From a virus, in IMG/VR virus record IMGVR_UViG_3300023174_000044, positions 62,001 to 126,000 of that record: a stretch of DNA of 64,000 bases, one strand, 5' to 3'. Below the pieces are notes generated by a model. It saw only the letters and a list, made by a program, of their open reading frames with translations, searched no databases and was not told the origin of the DNA. Positions 9,258 through 16,668 of this stretch are shown piece after piece. The number at the start of each line of letters is the position of its first letter. Position 1 is the stretch's first letter. The translations under genes were made by a program, and so were the position numbers.

Positions 9258-9460
9258 TCTCCTTTGTTGTTTTCTTCTTCGGCAATTGATGCCTCTGCAC
9301 GTGATATAACTGAGTTTACAAAAATAGCAAGTTTGTCATATACGTCACCAATTGATTTCATCTCGTCGGCTCTAAAAGCGCCGCGACTACAAGCCAAATC
9401 TATGATGTTCTTAATCACAATAAGATCTGTGATTTTAATTTGATTGTCGGTATCATCCAT
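9254..9460 (-). CDS. Small hypothetical protein
   Basis: 68 aa, acidic, mostly helical, ending in an EEENNKGE tail. It is the first gene of the 6.4-9.5 kb minus-strand unit and overlaps the next gene by 4 bases. A GGAG sequence in its 3' end probably serves the following gene. No recognised motif. Confidence 0.6.
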   Translation of the reverse strand: MDDTDNQIKITDLIVIKNIIDLACSRGAFRADEMKSIGDVYDKLAIFVNSVISRAEASIAEEENNKGE

Positions 9461-9465
9461 ACTGA

Positions 9466-9510
9466 TATTTACTGAATAAAAAACCCGGAAGAATAAAATC
9501 CTCCGGGTTT
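9466..9510 (-). terminator. Rho-independent terminator after the VWA gene
   Basis: A perfect 9-bp stem, aaacccgga (9481-9489) with tccgggttt (9502-9510), is followed on the minus strand by a run of T. It lies 20 bases after the stop of the VWA/metallopeptidase gene and separates it from the next unit. Confidence 0.85.
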
Positions 9511-9529
9511 ATTACGAGTTTTGGACAAA

Positions 9530-10822
9530 TTAGTCTTGGTCGCCTTCGCCGTACAATGCCCAAACACCAAATGGTGGATCAGGATTACGGTCACCGTGTA
9601 TGATCCACAGCGTATCACAGTAGTTGGGATCACCCCAGCTACCAAACGGATAGCCGTCTGTGAATACCACAAGCTTTTTAGGCTCAATCTCGGCACCCTT
9701 GAGGTACTTGAAAATAGCATCAAAGTCTGTGCCACCGCCACCTTGGATGTCGTATTCAGTAATGTCTTCTAGATTATCGCTGTCATACTGCTGTGGATTG
9801 TATGTTTCTGTGTCAAATGTAAACACATGAATACGATACGAGTCAAACGATTCCATGATACCCTGTATCTCGCTCAGGAAGTCTTTGCATTGTTCAGGGC
9901 TAATTGAACCTGACGTGTCAATGGCCACAGCAATGTCAATGGCGTCATTGGTCTTCATTCCAGGCATCACAGCATCCATATCCCAACCTTTGCGGCTGGT
10001 ACGCATCCAGGAGTAGTCACTTTTAATAGTGCTCTCTAATTGCATACGAAGCATCTCACGCCAGTCCATCTGTGGCTCTGTTAATTCTTGAAGCATACGC
10101 TTGACACCTGCGGGTAAATTACCAGCATCGCAGGTTTGTGCGGCACTTAAAACAGCAGACTTGATCTCGTCACGAATACGATCTTTTTCTTCTTGCGAAA
10201 GTTTTGGTCGTCCTTTGCCTTCTTTGTCGCCATCACCATCACTATCACCACTGCCGTCACTCTCATCATCACCATCCATGTGCTCGTCGAGCATTTTGTC
10301 AATAAGCTGATCTATATTAAGTTTTTCTGCGTTTTCGTACAAGATATCATAGATCTCTTCTGAGCTTTTACCTTCGTATTTTTGATCATACAAACATGGT
10401 ACGCTGGTGATGAATTCACCTACTTTGTGTTTCTTTAAATCTGCGTTAACACAATAATCGTTTGCAATATTCCAAAGTTGATGGTCGCGGTTGCCTTTGC
10501 GACCAAAGTGATCGTAGACACAATGTAGTACTTCGTGTCCAAACAAAAACTCAATTTCTTTGGGTTTAAGCAGTTTAATAAAACGGGTATTGTAATAGAA
10601 GTTGCGGCCATCTGTAGCGGCAGTACTGCACCATTCATCTGCGTTTACTAGTTTTAACCGAGTTGCTAGGTTGCCAAAGAAGCTGGTCCGGAGCAACATG
10701 CCAACTCTTGCAGTAACAAGTAATTCACGAACTTCTCTGTCCAATTTAGGATCTGTTGGACCAATTAGATTTTTAAACTTTTTAGAAAGTTCTTTTTTGT
10801 TTTCGGTAGTTGCGGTACTCAT
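9530..10822 (-). CDS. Metallopeptidase/VWA-domain protein (DUF2201-like)
   Basis: 430 aa. The N-terminal half contains GHEVLHCVYDH, an HExxH zinc-peptidase motif with a third His nearby. A very acidic linker (DGDDESDGSGDSDGDGD) follows. The C-terminal part, from about residue 290, is a von Willebrand A-like domain with the MIDAS signature DTSGS. This architecture matches putative metal-dependent peptidases encoded beside MoxR ATPases, and a MoxR ATPase is indeed at 11536-12636. The pair may act as a metal-insertion or remodelling chaperone complex. It has its own strong promoter (10849-10877), an AGGAG site and its own terminator. Confidence 0.82.
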   Translation of the reverse strand: MSTATTENKKELSKKFKNLIGPTDPKLDREVRELLVTARVGMLLRTSFFGNLATRLKLVNADEWCSTAATDGRNFYYNTRFIKLLKPKEIEFLFGHEVLHCVYDHFGRKGNRDHQLWNIANDYCVNADLKKHKVGEFITSVPCLYDQKYEGKSSEEIYDILYENAEKLNIDQLIDKMLDEHMDGDDESDGSGDSDGDGDKEGKGRPKLSQEEKDRIRDEIKSAVLSAAQTCDAGNLPAGVKRMLQELTEPQMDWREMLRMQLESTIKSDYSWMRTSRKGWDMDAVMPGMKTNDAIDIAVAIDTSGSISPEQCKDFLSEIQGIMESFDSYRIHVFTFDTETYNPQQYDSDNLEDITEYDIQGGGGTDFDAIFKYLKGAEIEPKKLVVFTDGYPFGSWGDPNYCDTLWIIHGDRNPDPPFGVWALYGEGDQD

Positions 10823-10848
10823 TTAGGCTCCTTGTTTAACTATACTGT

Positions 10849-10877
10849 ATTATAGCAATTATTGATTTATTGGTCAA
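10849..10877 (-). promoter_or_regulatory. Sigma70-type promoter for the VWA gene
   Basis: On the minus strand TTGACC (10872-10877), a 17-base spacer, then TATAAT (10849-10854). Expected start near 10842, giving a 20-base leader with AGGAG before the ATG at 10822. Confidence 0.85.
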
Positions 10878-10887
10878 CTACAGATTG

Positions 10888-11259
10888 CTACTTGTCATTT
10901 GTATGTGCCAGTTGAAAATAGGCCAGTTCTTTGTCTGTGGCCAGGTAAATTCTGAGATCATTGTAGCAATTGGTCCAGGACCAATGTGGGTTGCATTCAG
11001 ATGGTAGATCTTTGAAACCTGGTTTAATCCAACCACCCTTGGCTGCCATCATTGGTACTTTGGTTACTAACCAACTGTGAATCTCTTCATATTGCCTAAC
11101 TTCGGCACTCCAGCCATAGGCCTTAGTTAGAAATTGCAATGCTTGATTGTAGGCCAGCGGCCCTTCTCCGTTGCTCATGCGTTGACTAAATCCAACGTAG
11201 TATTCAAACCAACTACGGTATCTATAGCGGCCGTCTAATTTGTATGTATTGTATTTCAT
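10888..11259 (-). CDS. Hypothetical protein
   Basis: 123 aa, strongly aromatic (11 Tyr and 8 Trp), e.g. GRYRYRSWFEYYVGFSQRM. It overlaps the preceding 78-aa gene by 4 bases, and both lie between the MoxR and VWA genes in the same orientation. The promoter at 10849-10877 starts just after its stop. No family recognised. Confidence 0.65.
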   Translation of the reverse strand: MKYNTYKLDGRYRYRSWFEYYVGFSQRMSNGEGPLAYNQALQFLTKAYGWSAEVRQYEEIHSWLVTKVPMMAAKGGWIKPGFKDLPSECNPHWSWTNCYNDLRIYLATDKELAYFQLAHTNDK

Positions 11260-11492
11260 CTTAGATATTTAAGGCCAAATAAAGTAGCATCGTATGGATC
11301 TTTAAAAATAAAATCCACAGTCCAGGTATTAATCAGAGCGTCTAGATCTAGTACAGGGCTTTGGTAGTACCAACGACTTTTATCTCTGCCAAAATCTTGA
11401 TAGACTTTTCTCAAAAAAGTCTGGACTTGGTTATGACTGTACGGATCAAAACTAATCCGTACAGTAGCATAAGAGGGAGTCCGTTCATGCAT
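11256..11492 (-). CDS. Hypothetical protein
   Basis: 78 aa with short alternating hydrophobic segments (TVRISFDPYSHNQVQTFLRKVYQDFG). It may be a small alpha/beta fold. It lies 43 bases after the MoxR stop and is coupled to the following 123-aa gene. The frame is supported by position only. Confidence 0.6.
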   Translation of the reverse strand: MHERTPSYATVRISFDPYSHNQVQTFLRKVYQDFGRDKSRWYYQSPVLDLDALINTWTVDFIFKDPYDATLFGLKYLR

Positions 11493-11535
11493 AGCCCTAT
11501 GCCCTCATCCAAGAAGTTGAACGGACTCCAAACAC

Positions 11536-12636
11536 TTAGCCGTTAGCCTGCAAGATGTACTTGCCGTAACGTTGATGAAACTCGTCAAAGTTCTTGAGTT
11601 TGGTAGGCATGAACGGCAAGTTGTATGTGGTAAGCGCAATACGAGCACCCATAACAACTAACTCGGTTTCAAAGTTCTTCATCATGTAACCGATAAAGTT
11701 ATCTGCCATCTCGTGGAACTTCTTGTCATCAACTTTGGCCTCAACAGCATCTTTAAGTTCGTAGCACATTGACACTACCAACGAATACATGGCACTTACT
11801 TCTTTGACTTTTAGTTCTGTCTCTTTACCACGCAAGATATCTTCCGGCTTGGGCAGTTTACTAGCAATCTTACGATGAGCCATAAACTTAACAGCAAGTC
11901 CTTCACCGACAGAACCTGCAATTAAGTCTGTAAGTGTGGTGTCGTCTGTGTCCTCGTCTGCCAACAGTTCGCTAACAAAGGTCCACGAACGTGGTGTAGC
12001 AAAGGCACGGCTGGAGCTCTTGGCATCAAAGTCGTACAAGTCTTGTTTGGCAAATGTAATGTAGCCAACAACGTCTTTGTGAATCTGATTGCGAACAGCC
12101 CAGTCTTGCCAGCTTGAAAAGTCCACACGCATCTCCACGTGAACAAAACGGTTCGCTAATGGAGTAGGCATACGATATGTAACACCTTTGTCGCTTTCAC
12201 GATTACCTGCGGCAATCATTACAACATTGTCGGGCAATTTATATTTGCCAATGCGACGATTCAAAACAAGTTGGTAAGCCGCGGCCTGTACAGCAGGAGC
12301 CGCTGAATTCATTTCATCCATGAACAAAACTACAACTGGATACTTACTGGCCAACTCTTCATCAGGCAAGTCGATGGGAGGTGCCCAATCCATCTTACCA
12401 AGTTCTTTGTTATAGAACGGAATACCTCGAATATCTGTAGGATCCATTTGACCCAAACGAAGGTCGATCATAAAGCCGCCGAGATCTTGGGTAATCTCTG
12501 CAACAACGTCGGACTTGCCAATGCCGGGGGGACCCCACAAGAACAAGGGACGTTTTTTAGCAAAACATTTTTTAATTGCACGACGAGCACCTTCTGAGGT
12601 AACTGTACGGTGATCTGATGCTGATACTTTTGGCAT
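11536..12636 (-). CDS. MoxR-family AAA+ ATPase
   Basis: 366 aa. Walker A is GPPGIGKSD (residues 34-42). Walker B is VVLFMDEMNSA, with the Asn-containing MoxR variant. A sensor-1-like AAGNRESD follows, and ANRFVHVEM is the region after sensor 1. MoxR ATPases usually work with a VWA-domain partner on protein assembly or metal insertion, and the VWA protein encoded at 9530-10822 is the obvious partner. The gene has its own consensus promoter at 12673-12701. Such pairs recur in large T4-like phages, but their target there is not known. Confidence 0.88.
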   Translation of the reverse strand: MPKVSASDHRTVTSEGARRAIKKCFAKKRPLFLWGPPGIGKSDVVAEITQDLGGFMIDLRLGQMDPTDIRGIPFYNKELGKMDWAPPIDLPDEELASKYPVVVLFMDEMNSAAPAVQAAAYQLVLNRRIGKYKLPDNVVMIAAGNRESDKGVTYRMPTPLANRFVHVEMRVDFSSWQDWAVRNQIHKDVVGYITFAKQDLYDFDAKSSSRAFATPRSWTFVSELLADEDTDDTTLTDLIAGSVGEGLAVKFMAHRKIASKLPKPEDILRGKETELKVKEVSAMYSLVVSMCYELKDAVEAKVDDKKFHEMADNFIGYMMKNFETELVVMGARIALTTYNLPFMPTKLKNFDEFHQRYGKYILQANG

Positions 12637-12672
12637 AGGGCTATTTCTTTCTTAAGTTGTTACAATACTAAT

Positions 12673-12701
12673 ATTATACAAAAATCTGTTTTACTGGTCA
12701 A
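12673..12701 (-). promoter_or_regulatory. Sigma70-type promoter for the MoxR gene
   Basis: Minus strand TTGACC (12696-12701), 17-base spacer, TATAAT (12673-12678). The -35 overlaps the stop codon of the gene at 12698-13129. Confidence 0.83.
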
Positions 12702-13129
12702 CTGTTTTCTGCAAGTTCTTCTTCTTCATTGTCCCAGTCTGAGTCACTAGAGGTTTCAATTTCTATATGACCAAACTTGAGCAACCCGGCCTCTGCAGAA
12801 ACTTCAAACGGGTATTCAAATTCAACGAATGCACCAAGTTCCTGCAAAAATTCTTCAGAGTATTCTTTGTCACGGATGTCTTCAACACGTATGCAACCAA
12901 TACTGCCCGAATCCACCGAGTGGCTAGTTCTCATGTTGGAGCCGTAAGTACCGTCACCGTATGCAGTACCAAAGCTGGCAAAGCGCCGACCATCTTTGAG
13001 TGTAAACTCACCTTCTACACCGCGACCAAGTGCGCCAGGCGGAAAGAACAAACCAACACATTCTCCCCAGGCATCGTGCATGACATAGCACAGATCACCA
13101 ACATAGTATTTTCCTGCGGGCATTGTCAT
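12698..13129 (-). CDS. Hypothetical protein, conserved small phage/bacterial type
   Basis: 143 aa. It opens with AGKYYVGDLCYVMHD, a signature of a widespread small uncharacterised family in phages and bacteria, continues with DGRRFASFGTAYGDGTYGSN, and ends in a very acidic tail (DSDWDNEEEELAEN). It is probably a compact beta-rich protein. No function can be given. It follows the 55-aa gene at 13139 by 9 bases. Confidence 0.7.
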   Translation of the reverse strand: MTMPAGKYYVGDLCYVMHDAWGECVGLFFPPGALGRGVEGEFTLKDGRRFASFGTAYGDGTYGSNMRTSHSVDSGSIGCIRVEDIRDKEYSEEFLQELGAFVEFEYPFEVSAEAGLLKFGHIEIETSSDSDWDNEEEELAENS

Positions 13130-13138
13130 ACTAATTCC

Positions 13139-13306
13139 TTAAGAGTTAACAGTTTGATACGGGCTAAGATCTTCGTCACTGTCTGTGTCAGAAGCTTCAT
13201 AAACCCAAGTAATCGGCACTTCCAAAATCCTTGCCACAGTCACAGGCAAATAGCCTTCTTCGAGCAAGTCGTTGATCTCAATTGATAAGTCTGCCATTCT
13301 GCTCAT
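13139..13306 (-). CDS. Small helix-turn-helix-like protein (55 aa)
   Basis: ATG at 13304-13306 to TAA at 13139-13141, 55 codons. The middle reads DLLEEGYLPVTVARILEVPI followed by TWVYEA, a good match to a helix-turn-helix of the kind that picks out DNA sites, followed by an acidic tail. It sits 3 bases after the 76-aa gene and 9 bases before the next one, so it fills an otherwise empty slot in the operon. It may be a small regulator. Confidence 0.65.
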   Translation of the reverse strand: MSRMADLSIEINDLLEEGYLPVTVARILEVPITWVYEASDTDSDEDLSPYQTVNS

Positions 13307-13309
13307 AGT

Positions 13310-13540
13310 TTAACCCCAGTCCTTTTTGTCACCATATTGTTCGTTCCAGTCGTAACCGGCATTGTATTCTGCAATTTCTTCATCTGACATAGCAGTGACC
13401 TTGTCACCGTTGTATGTTCCTTCGGGGAACCAGTGAGGATTACGGTCACGATGATAGTAAGAATCGGCACTACCACGATCGTACAAGGATCCGTGACGTT
13501 GACGATCAAACTGTGGTAGCATCTCAAGTGTAACTGTCAT
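13310..13540 (-). CDS. Small hypothetical protein
   Basis: 76 aa, polar, rich in Tyr, Asp and Asn (DRGSADSYYHRDRNPHWFPE, EYNAGYDWNEQYGDKKD). The YNAGYDWN segment recurs in small phage proteins of unknown role. An AGGAG site lies before ATG 13540, and a consensus promoter sits at 13565-13593. The alternative frame at 13303-13527 is a shadow of this gene. Confidence 0.7.
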   Translation of the reverse strand: MTVTLEMLPQFDRQRHGSLYDRGSADSYYHRDRNPHWFPEGTYNGDKVTAMSDEEIAEYNAGYDWNEQYGDKKDWG

Positions 13541-13564
13541 TTTTTACTCCTTTACTATACCTAT

Positions 13565-13593
13565 ATTATAGTAGAATTGGAATTATTGGTCAA
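13565..13593 (-). promoter_or_regulatory. Sigma70-type promoter
   Basis: Minus strand TTGACC (13588-13593), 17-base spacer, TATAAT (13565-13570), driving the 76-aa gene. The -35 overlaps the end of the 59-aa gene. Confidence 0.85.
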
Positions 13594-13762
13594 GTGGTAC
13601 AAACAACTTGGTGCCTTCGCCCATGACAACCTTGTATGCTTCTATAGTGGACTGAGGCTGTGCCAAGGGATTTTTTTGGATAAATTGCAGGGTTTCCAAA
13701 AAGCCCATGCCCAAAAACTCTGACTCTTTTTTTATAACTTTGATTGCTGTACGTATTTGCAT
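13583..13762 (-). CDS. Small hypothetical protein (59 aa)
   Basis: ATG at 13760-13762 to TAA at 13583-13585. The product begins MQIRTAIKVIKKESEFLGMG and is basic at the N-terminus. An AGGAG sits at good spacing before the ATG, and a consensus promoter lies 30 bases upstream (13792-13820), so the gene is well supported by its signals even though it is short. Confidence 0.7.
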   Translation of the reverse strand: MQIRTAIKVIKKESEFLGMGFLETLQFIQKNPLAQPQSTIEAYKVVMGEGTKLFVPLDQ

Positions 13763-13791
13763 ACTGGCTCCTTTTTGTTAAACTATGCTAT

Positions 13792-13820
13792 ATTATAGCA
13801 AATTGGGAAATACCGGTCAA
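13792..13820 (-). promoter_or_regulatory. Sigma70-type promoter
   Basis: Minus strand TTGACC (13815-13820), 17-base spacer, TATAAT (13792-13797), serving the 59-aa gene. Confidence 0.85.
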
Positions 13821-13826
13821 CCAAAA

Positions 13827-14210
13827 TTAAACCCAGCTGTCCACCATCAAGACGGGCTTCTTAAGCACTCGTTTTACAAAGTCCTCGGGCTCGTCATCTG
13901 CACGTACCAGCACAAAGCCCATGCTCTCTACCAAGTCCACCTCGCATACTTGCAGGTCCACTGCGGCGGCCTCAAAGGCAATGTTCATCTTGGTCAGGGC
14001 ATACTTGACGCCTGCTTGGAATGCCTCGTACTCGTTTGCACCCGTTTCATCAAAGTCAAACTCTGTTTCCATAATGTGCGCAAACTCTTGTCCATCTGCC
14101 ACAATGAACTTGTTTATCTTCTTCCAGTTGCTCTGCTTCTCACTGTCAAAGTGGTCACAGCATTCGTTAATGTCAAAACTAGCAAAGTTGTCATAGTTTA
14201 CTGTAGTCAT
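13827..14210 (-). CDS. Hypothetical acidic protein
   Basis: 127 aa, net acidic, with FADGQEFAHIMETEFDFDE-like hydrophobic/acidic alternation and a Glu/Asp-rich middle. It has its own promoter (14242-14270) and a GGGAG site. No family recognised; compact acidic proteins expressed early in infection are often inhibitors of host functions, but that is only an inference. Confidence 0.65.
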   Translation of the reverse strand: MTTVNYDNFASFDINECCDHFDSEKQSNWKKINKFIVADGQEFAHIMETEFDFDETGANEYEAFQAGVKYALTKMNIAFEAAAVDLQVCEVDLVESMGFVLVRADDEPEDFVKRVLKKPVLMVDSWV

Positions 14211-14241
14211 TTCTCGCTCCCTTTTGTGTTAACATGTGTAT

Positions 14242-14270
14242 ATTATAGCAAATAGGCAAATTCTGGTCAA
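14242..14270 (-). promoter_or_regulatory. Sigma70-type promoter
   Basis: Minus strand TTGACC (14265-14270), 17-base spacer, TATAAT (14242-14247), upstream of the 127-aa gene. Confidence 0.85.
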
Positions 14271-14295
14271 CCACAAGAATTGTGGTATTTTTGCA

Positions 14296-14326
14296 ACAAA
14301 AAACCCTACAAAATGTAGGGTTTTTA
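14296..14326 (-). terminator. Rho-independent terminator after the PP-loop gene
   Basis: A 10-bp stem, aaaccctaca with tgtagggttt, separated by AAA and flanked by A and T runs, so it could work on both strands. It lies about 30 bases after the stop of the gene at 14358-15527. Confidence 0.85.
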
Positions 14327-14357
14327 TGTGTTGTTTTAACGCAACAGTTGGTCAGAT

Positions 14358-15527
14358 CTATGCCATTAAATGATCATTTTTTTGTAGATAAAAATGACCG
14401 TTTAGCATGCCCACAAATCCATCAAACTTGTTGTCAAAAGTATATTTTAAATATTTTTTATCAATATTTTTTTCAATATGTTCTATACCTTTGAACCAAC
14501 ATTGATATTCTTTGGTATTTTTGAACCCTTGGAAAAACCAGTCGTCCCACTCGCACCAAATTGGGCTGGATGATTTTTGAACTTGAAATGTGTCTAATTT
14601 CCAATTTGGATAGATTATACCGCGAGAAATCACTTCATAAGCTTGCCGACTTGCAAAACCAGGAGTGGGCCAGGTCAATATAGATTTTAACATTGGATTT
14701 TGCTCAAACCATGACATGATCATGTGCGATTGTTTAATTATAATTTCAGGCAGGTCTGGACTCCAGTAAAATAATACCAACTCTGCATTATCATAGTCTT
14801 GATTATTGAGTCCACCTTGGCAATTGTTAACCAGAGTATCTAGAAAATAAACAGCATATTTGTTGTCCTTGATACACACCCGAGGTTTATCGATACCCAC
14901 AACAATTGCAGTTTTTAATCCTCGGTCCAGGTTTACCAGTTGCCCTTTTTCGCGAGTGTTTGAATAACGAGTTACAAAGTGAGGATTAAGATGTTCTCTA
15001 GTTGTTTTTAACCACTCTTCTCCGTCGTAGTTTTGAAAACTATCAACAGTTGCCTGCGACACATCGTAATAGGTTATTTTTGTATTGGGACTGCGAGATC
15101 GTATTTGGTCTAGTCCCATACGAGTTGTTAACTCAAATTCTGCTTCGATGTTTCTTGCATCAGTCACACCACGATTGGCAATAACAGTAGGAGTGTGTGA
15201 CCGATTCCAGATGGTTACAATTTCATCAATATGACATCCAGCATCAAAAAAAGCATCAACTAGAGTTTGGCTGTCACTTCCACCGCTATAATTTACTATA
15301 ACATAGTCGTATTTTTCTCGTATCTGACGGGCTCGAATCTTATACAGGTCCAGTATACTAATCTCTGGTTCGTGTGTCCAATTAGCGGTATTCCAGACAT
15401 TATCACAAAACTGCCACTGTGGGTAGTTTTTTGTTTTGGTCCCAGCAATACATGCATCTATTTTGCTTCTGTATTGCTGGGCACCAACTGTATAAAACCC
15501 AAGTTTGGGATTGATACCATTGATCAT
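14358..15527 (-). CDS. PP-loop ATPase (adenine nucleotide alpha-hydrolase-like)
   Basis: 389 aa. NYSGGSDSQTLVDAFF near residue 80 is the PP-loop (SGGxDS) that binds ATP in N-type ATP pyrophosphatases such as PAPS reductase, QueC, TilS and asparagine synthetase. The rest does not match QueC: I see no C-terminal zinc Cys set. It is closer to the long PAPS-reductase-like proteins annotated in aquatic T4-like phages. The gene overlaps the Bug gene by 4 bases. It might adenylate a carboxylate or act on a tRNA or nucleotide; the substrate is unknown. If the phage makes preQ0, this would be the only PP-loop candidate here for the QueC step, but the match is poor. Confidence 0.7.
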   Translation of the reverse strand: MINGINPKLGFYTVGAQQYRSKIDACIAGTKTKNYPQWQFCDNVWNTANWTHEPEISILDLYKIRARQIREKYDYVIVNYSGGSDSQTLVDAFFDAGCHIDEIVTIWNRSHTPTVIANRGVTDARNIEAEFELTTRMGLDQIRSRSPNTKITYYDVSQATVDSFQNYDGEEWLKTTREHLNPHFVTRYSNTREKGQLVNLDRGLKTAIVVGIDKPRVCIKDNKYAVYFLDTLVNNCQGGLNNQDYDNAELVLFYWSPDLPEIIIKQSHMIMSWFEQNPMLKSILTWPTPGFASRQAYEVISRGIIYPNWKLDTFQVQKSSSPIWCEWDDWFFQGFKNTKEYQCWFKGIEHIEKNIDKKYLKYTFDNKFDGFVGMLNGHFYLQKNDHLMA

Positions 15528-16459
15528 TGGACTGTTAAATTAAGCTGTTTAGAAATAATTAAGAATTTTCTTTTCTCTTCTTTTAAGAACTCAGCTGGGG
15601 AAAAGTCTTTTGCAGGTGCCATGTATAAAGATTTCAATTCACGTTGAACTTCTGCAGAACTGGCCACGGTCCTGATATATTGTAAAATTTCAGGATCAGC
15701 TCCTCGATTGGCTATCAACACTGACCATCTGTAGTATTGATGATCGTTAATTTTGAGTTCTTGAAGAGTGGGAACATTTTTAAAAGCGTCTACTCTGGTA
15801 GGACTACCCACAGCCACAGGCACTAGTTTGCCAGAACTGATGTACTGGTCAAGCAACATTGCGGATTCGTTAAGATAAGTCAATTGGCCTCCCAACAAAT
15901 CTGCTATAGCAGGACCTTTGTAAGGCACATGAACAAAATTGCTTTTGTCGCCGGCAACCAGGGCTGATATAGTATGTCCAGCACCGCCAACGCCTGAGCT
16001 TCCGTAGTTTACCTCTCTAGTTTTGGTATAGGTCACAAAGTCCTGCCAATTCTTTATTCCAGTTTGAGAATTAACCACCACCACTGAGGGCTCTGTTCCT
16101 AGATGAGCTACAGTAACAAAATCTGTGCTTGGATCATAAGCGTTGGTGCTTGGATTTAAAATAGGCAAACTAACCAAAGAAGGTCCAGCAACCAACAGTA
16201 CAGTTTCCCCAGGAGTTTTTAGTGCAGCCATATGGGCGTGAGCAATTCCGCCACCTGCTCCCAGTTTGTATTCAACTTGAACTCGATATCGATTTTTGTC
16301 AATAGCTGACTCGATCACACGAGCAACACGGTCAGCACTTCCGCCAGCGGAGTACTGCACCATAATTTTGATTTCTTTGGGTGGCTGGTTAGCCATGCTG
16401 GACATCGAAAGTGTACCTAGCAATAAACCAAAACAAAATGATAATGATTTTTTAAACAC
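15524..16459 (-). CDS. Bug/TctC-type periplasmic substrate-binding protein
   Basis: 311 aa from a GTG start at 16457-16459, chosen because it has AAGGAAAT upstream and opens a signal peptide (KKSLSFCFGLLLGTLSMSS then MANQ). The frame stays open further up, but those residues do not look like a signal. Mature features are typical of tripartite tricarboxylate transporter binding proteins: MVQYSAGGSADRVAR, GAGGGIAHA, and HVPYKGPAIADLLGGQL. These bind small carboxylates in the periplasm and are hugely expanded in betaproteobacteria. A phage copy is surprising; no TctA/TctB membrane partners are near. It could alter nutrient uptake or act on the cell surface. Own promoter at 16531-16560. Confidence 0.85.
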   Translation of the reverse strand: MFKKSLSFCFGLLLGTLSMSSMANQPPKEIKIMVQYSAGGSADRVARVIESAIDKNRYRVQVEYKLGAGGGIAHAHMAALKTPGETVLLVAGPSLVSLPILNPSTNAYDPSTDFVTVAHLGTEPSVVVVNSQTGIKNWQDFVTYTKTREVNYGSSGVGGAGHTISALVAGDKSNFVHVPYKGPAIADLLGGQLTYLNESAMLLDQYISSGKLVPVAVGSPTRVDAFKNVPTLQELKINDHQYYRWSVLIANRGADPEILQYIRTVASSAEVQRELKSLYMAPAKDFSPAEFLKEEKRKFLIISKQLNLTVQ

Positions 16460-16530
16460 GTAATATTTCCTTAAAAAGTTGAATTGTAATGCTTGTGGAA
16501 GAATTCCACTTACAGTAGGCGTTCTGTTAT

Positions 16531-16560
16531 AGTATAACAGTAAAGACATCACTATGTCAA
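16531..16560 (-). promoter_or_regulatory. Sigma70-type promoter for the Bug gene
   Basis: Minus strand TTGACA (16555-16560), 18-base spacer, TATACT (16531-16536), about 70 bases before the GTG start. Confidence 0.7.
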
Positions 16561-16632
16561 GCGTCAATTTGATCTGACGTCGGCCCTTGCCGGCGTTGCA
16601 AAATTATTTATAAATTGAAATAACTTGGTCAA

Positions 16633-16660
16633 AAAAAAGCCCACCATTGGTGGGCTTTTT
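16633..16660 (-). terminator. Rho-independent terminator after the DUF4214 gene
   Basis: Stem agcccacca with tggtgggct and loop TT, flanked by an A run and a T run, so usable on both strands. It lies just after the stop at 16669. Confidence 0.85.
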
Positions 16661-16668
16661 AATATATG

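Noticed and set aside
13303-13527. Alternative 74-codon minus-strand ORF
   Set aside because: It is a frame shadow of the 76-aa gene at 13310-13540, which has the promoter, AGGAG site and phage-like residue pattern.
14358-15527. PP-loop protein as QueC
   Set aside because: It has SGGSDS but no C-terminal zinc cysteines and is much longer than QueC (about 230 aa); called only as a PP-loop ATPase.
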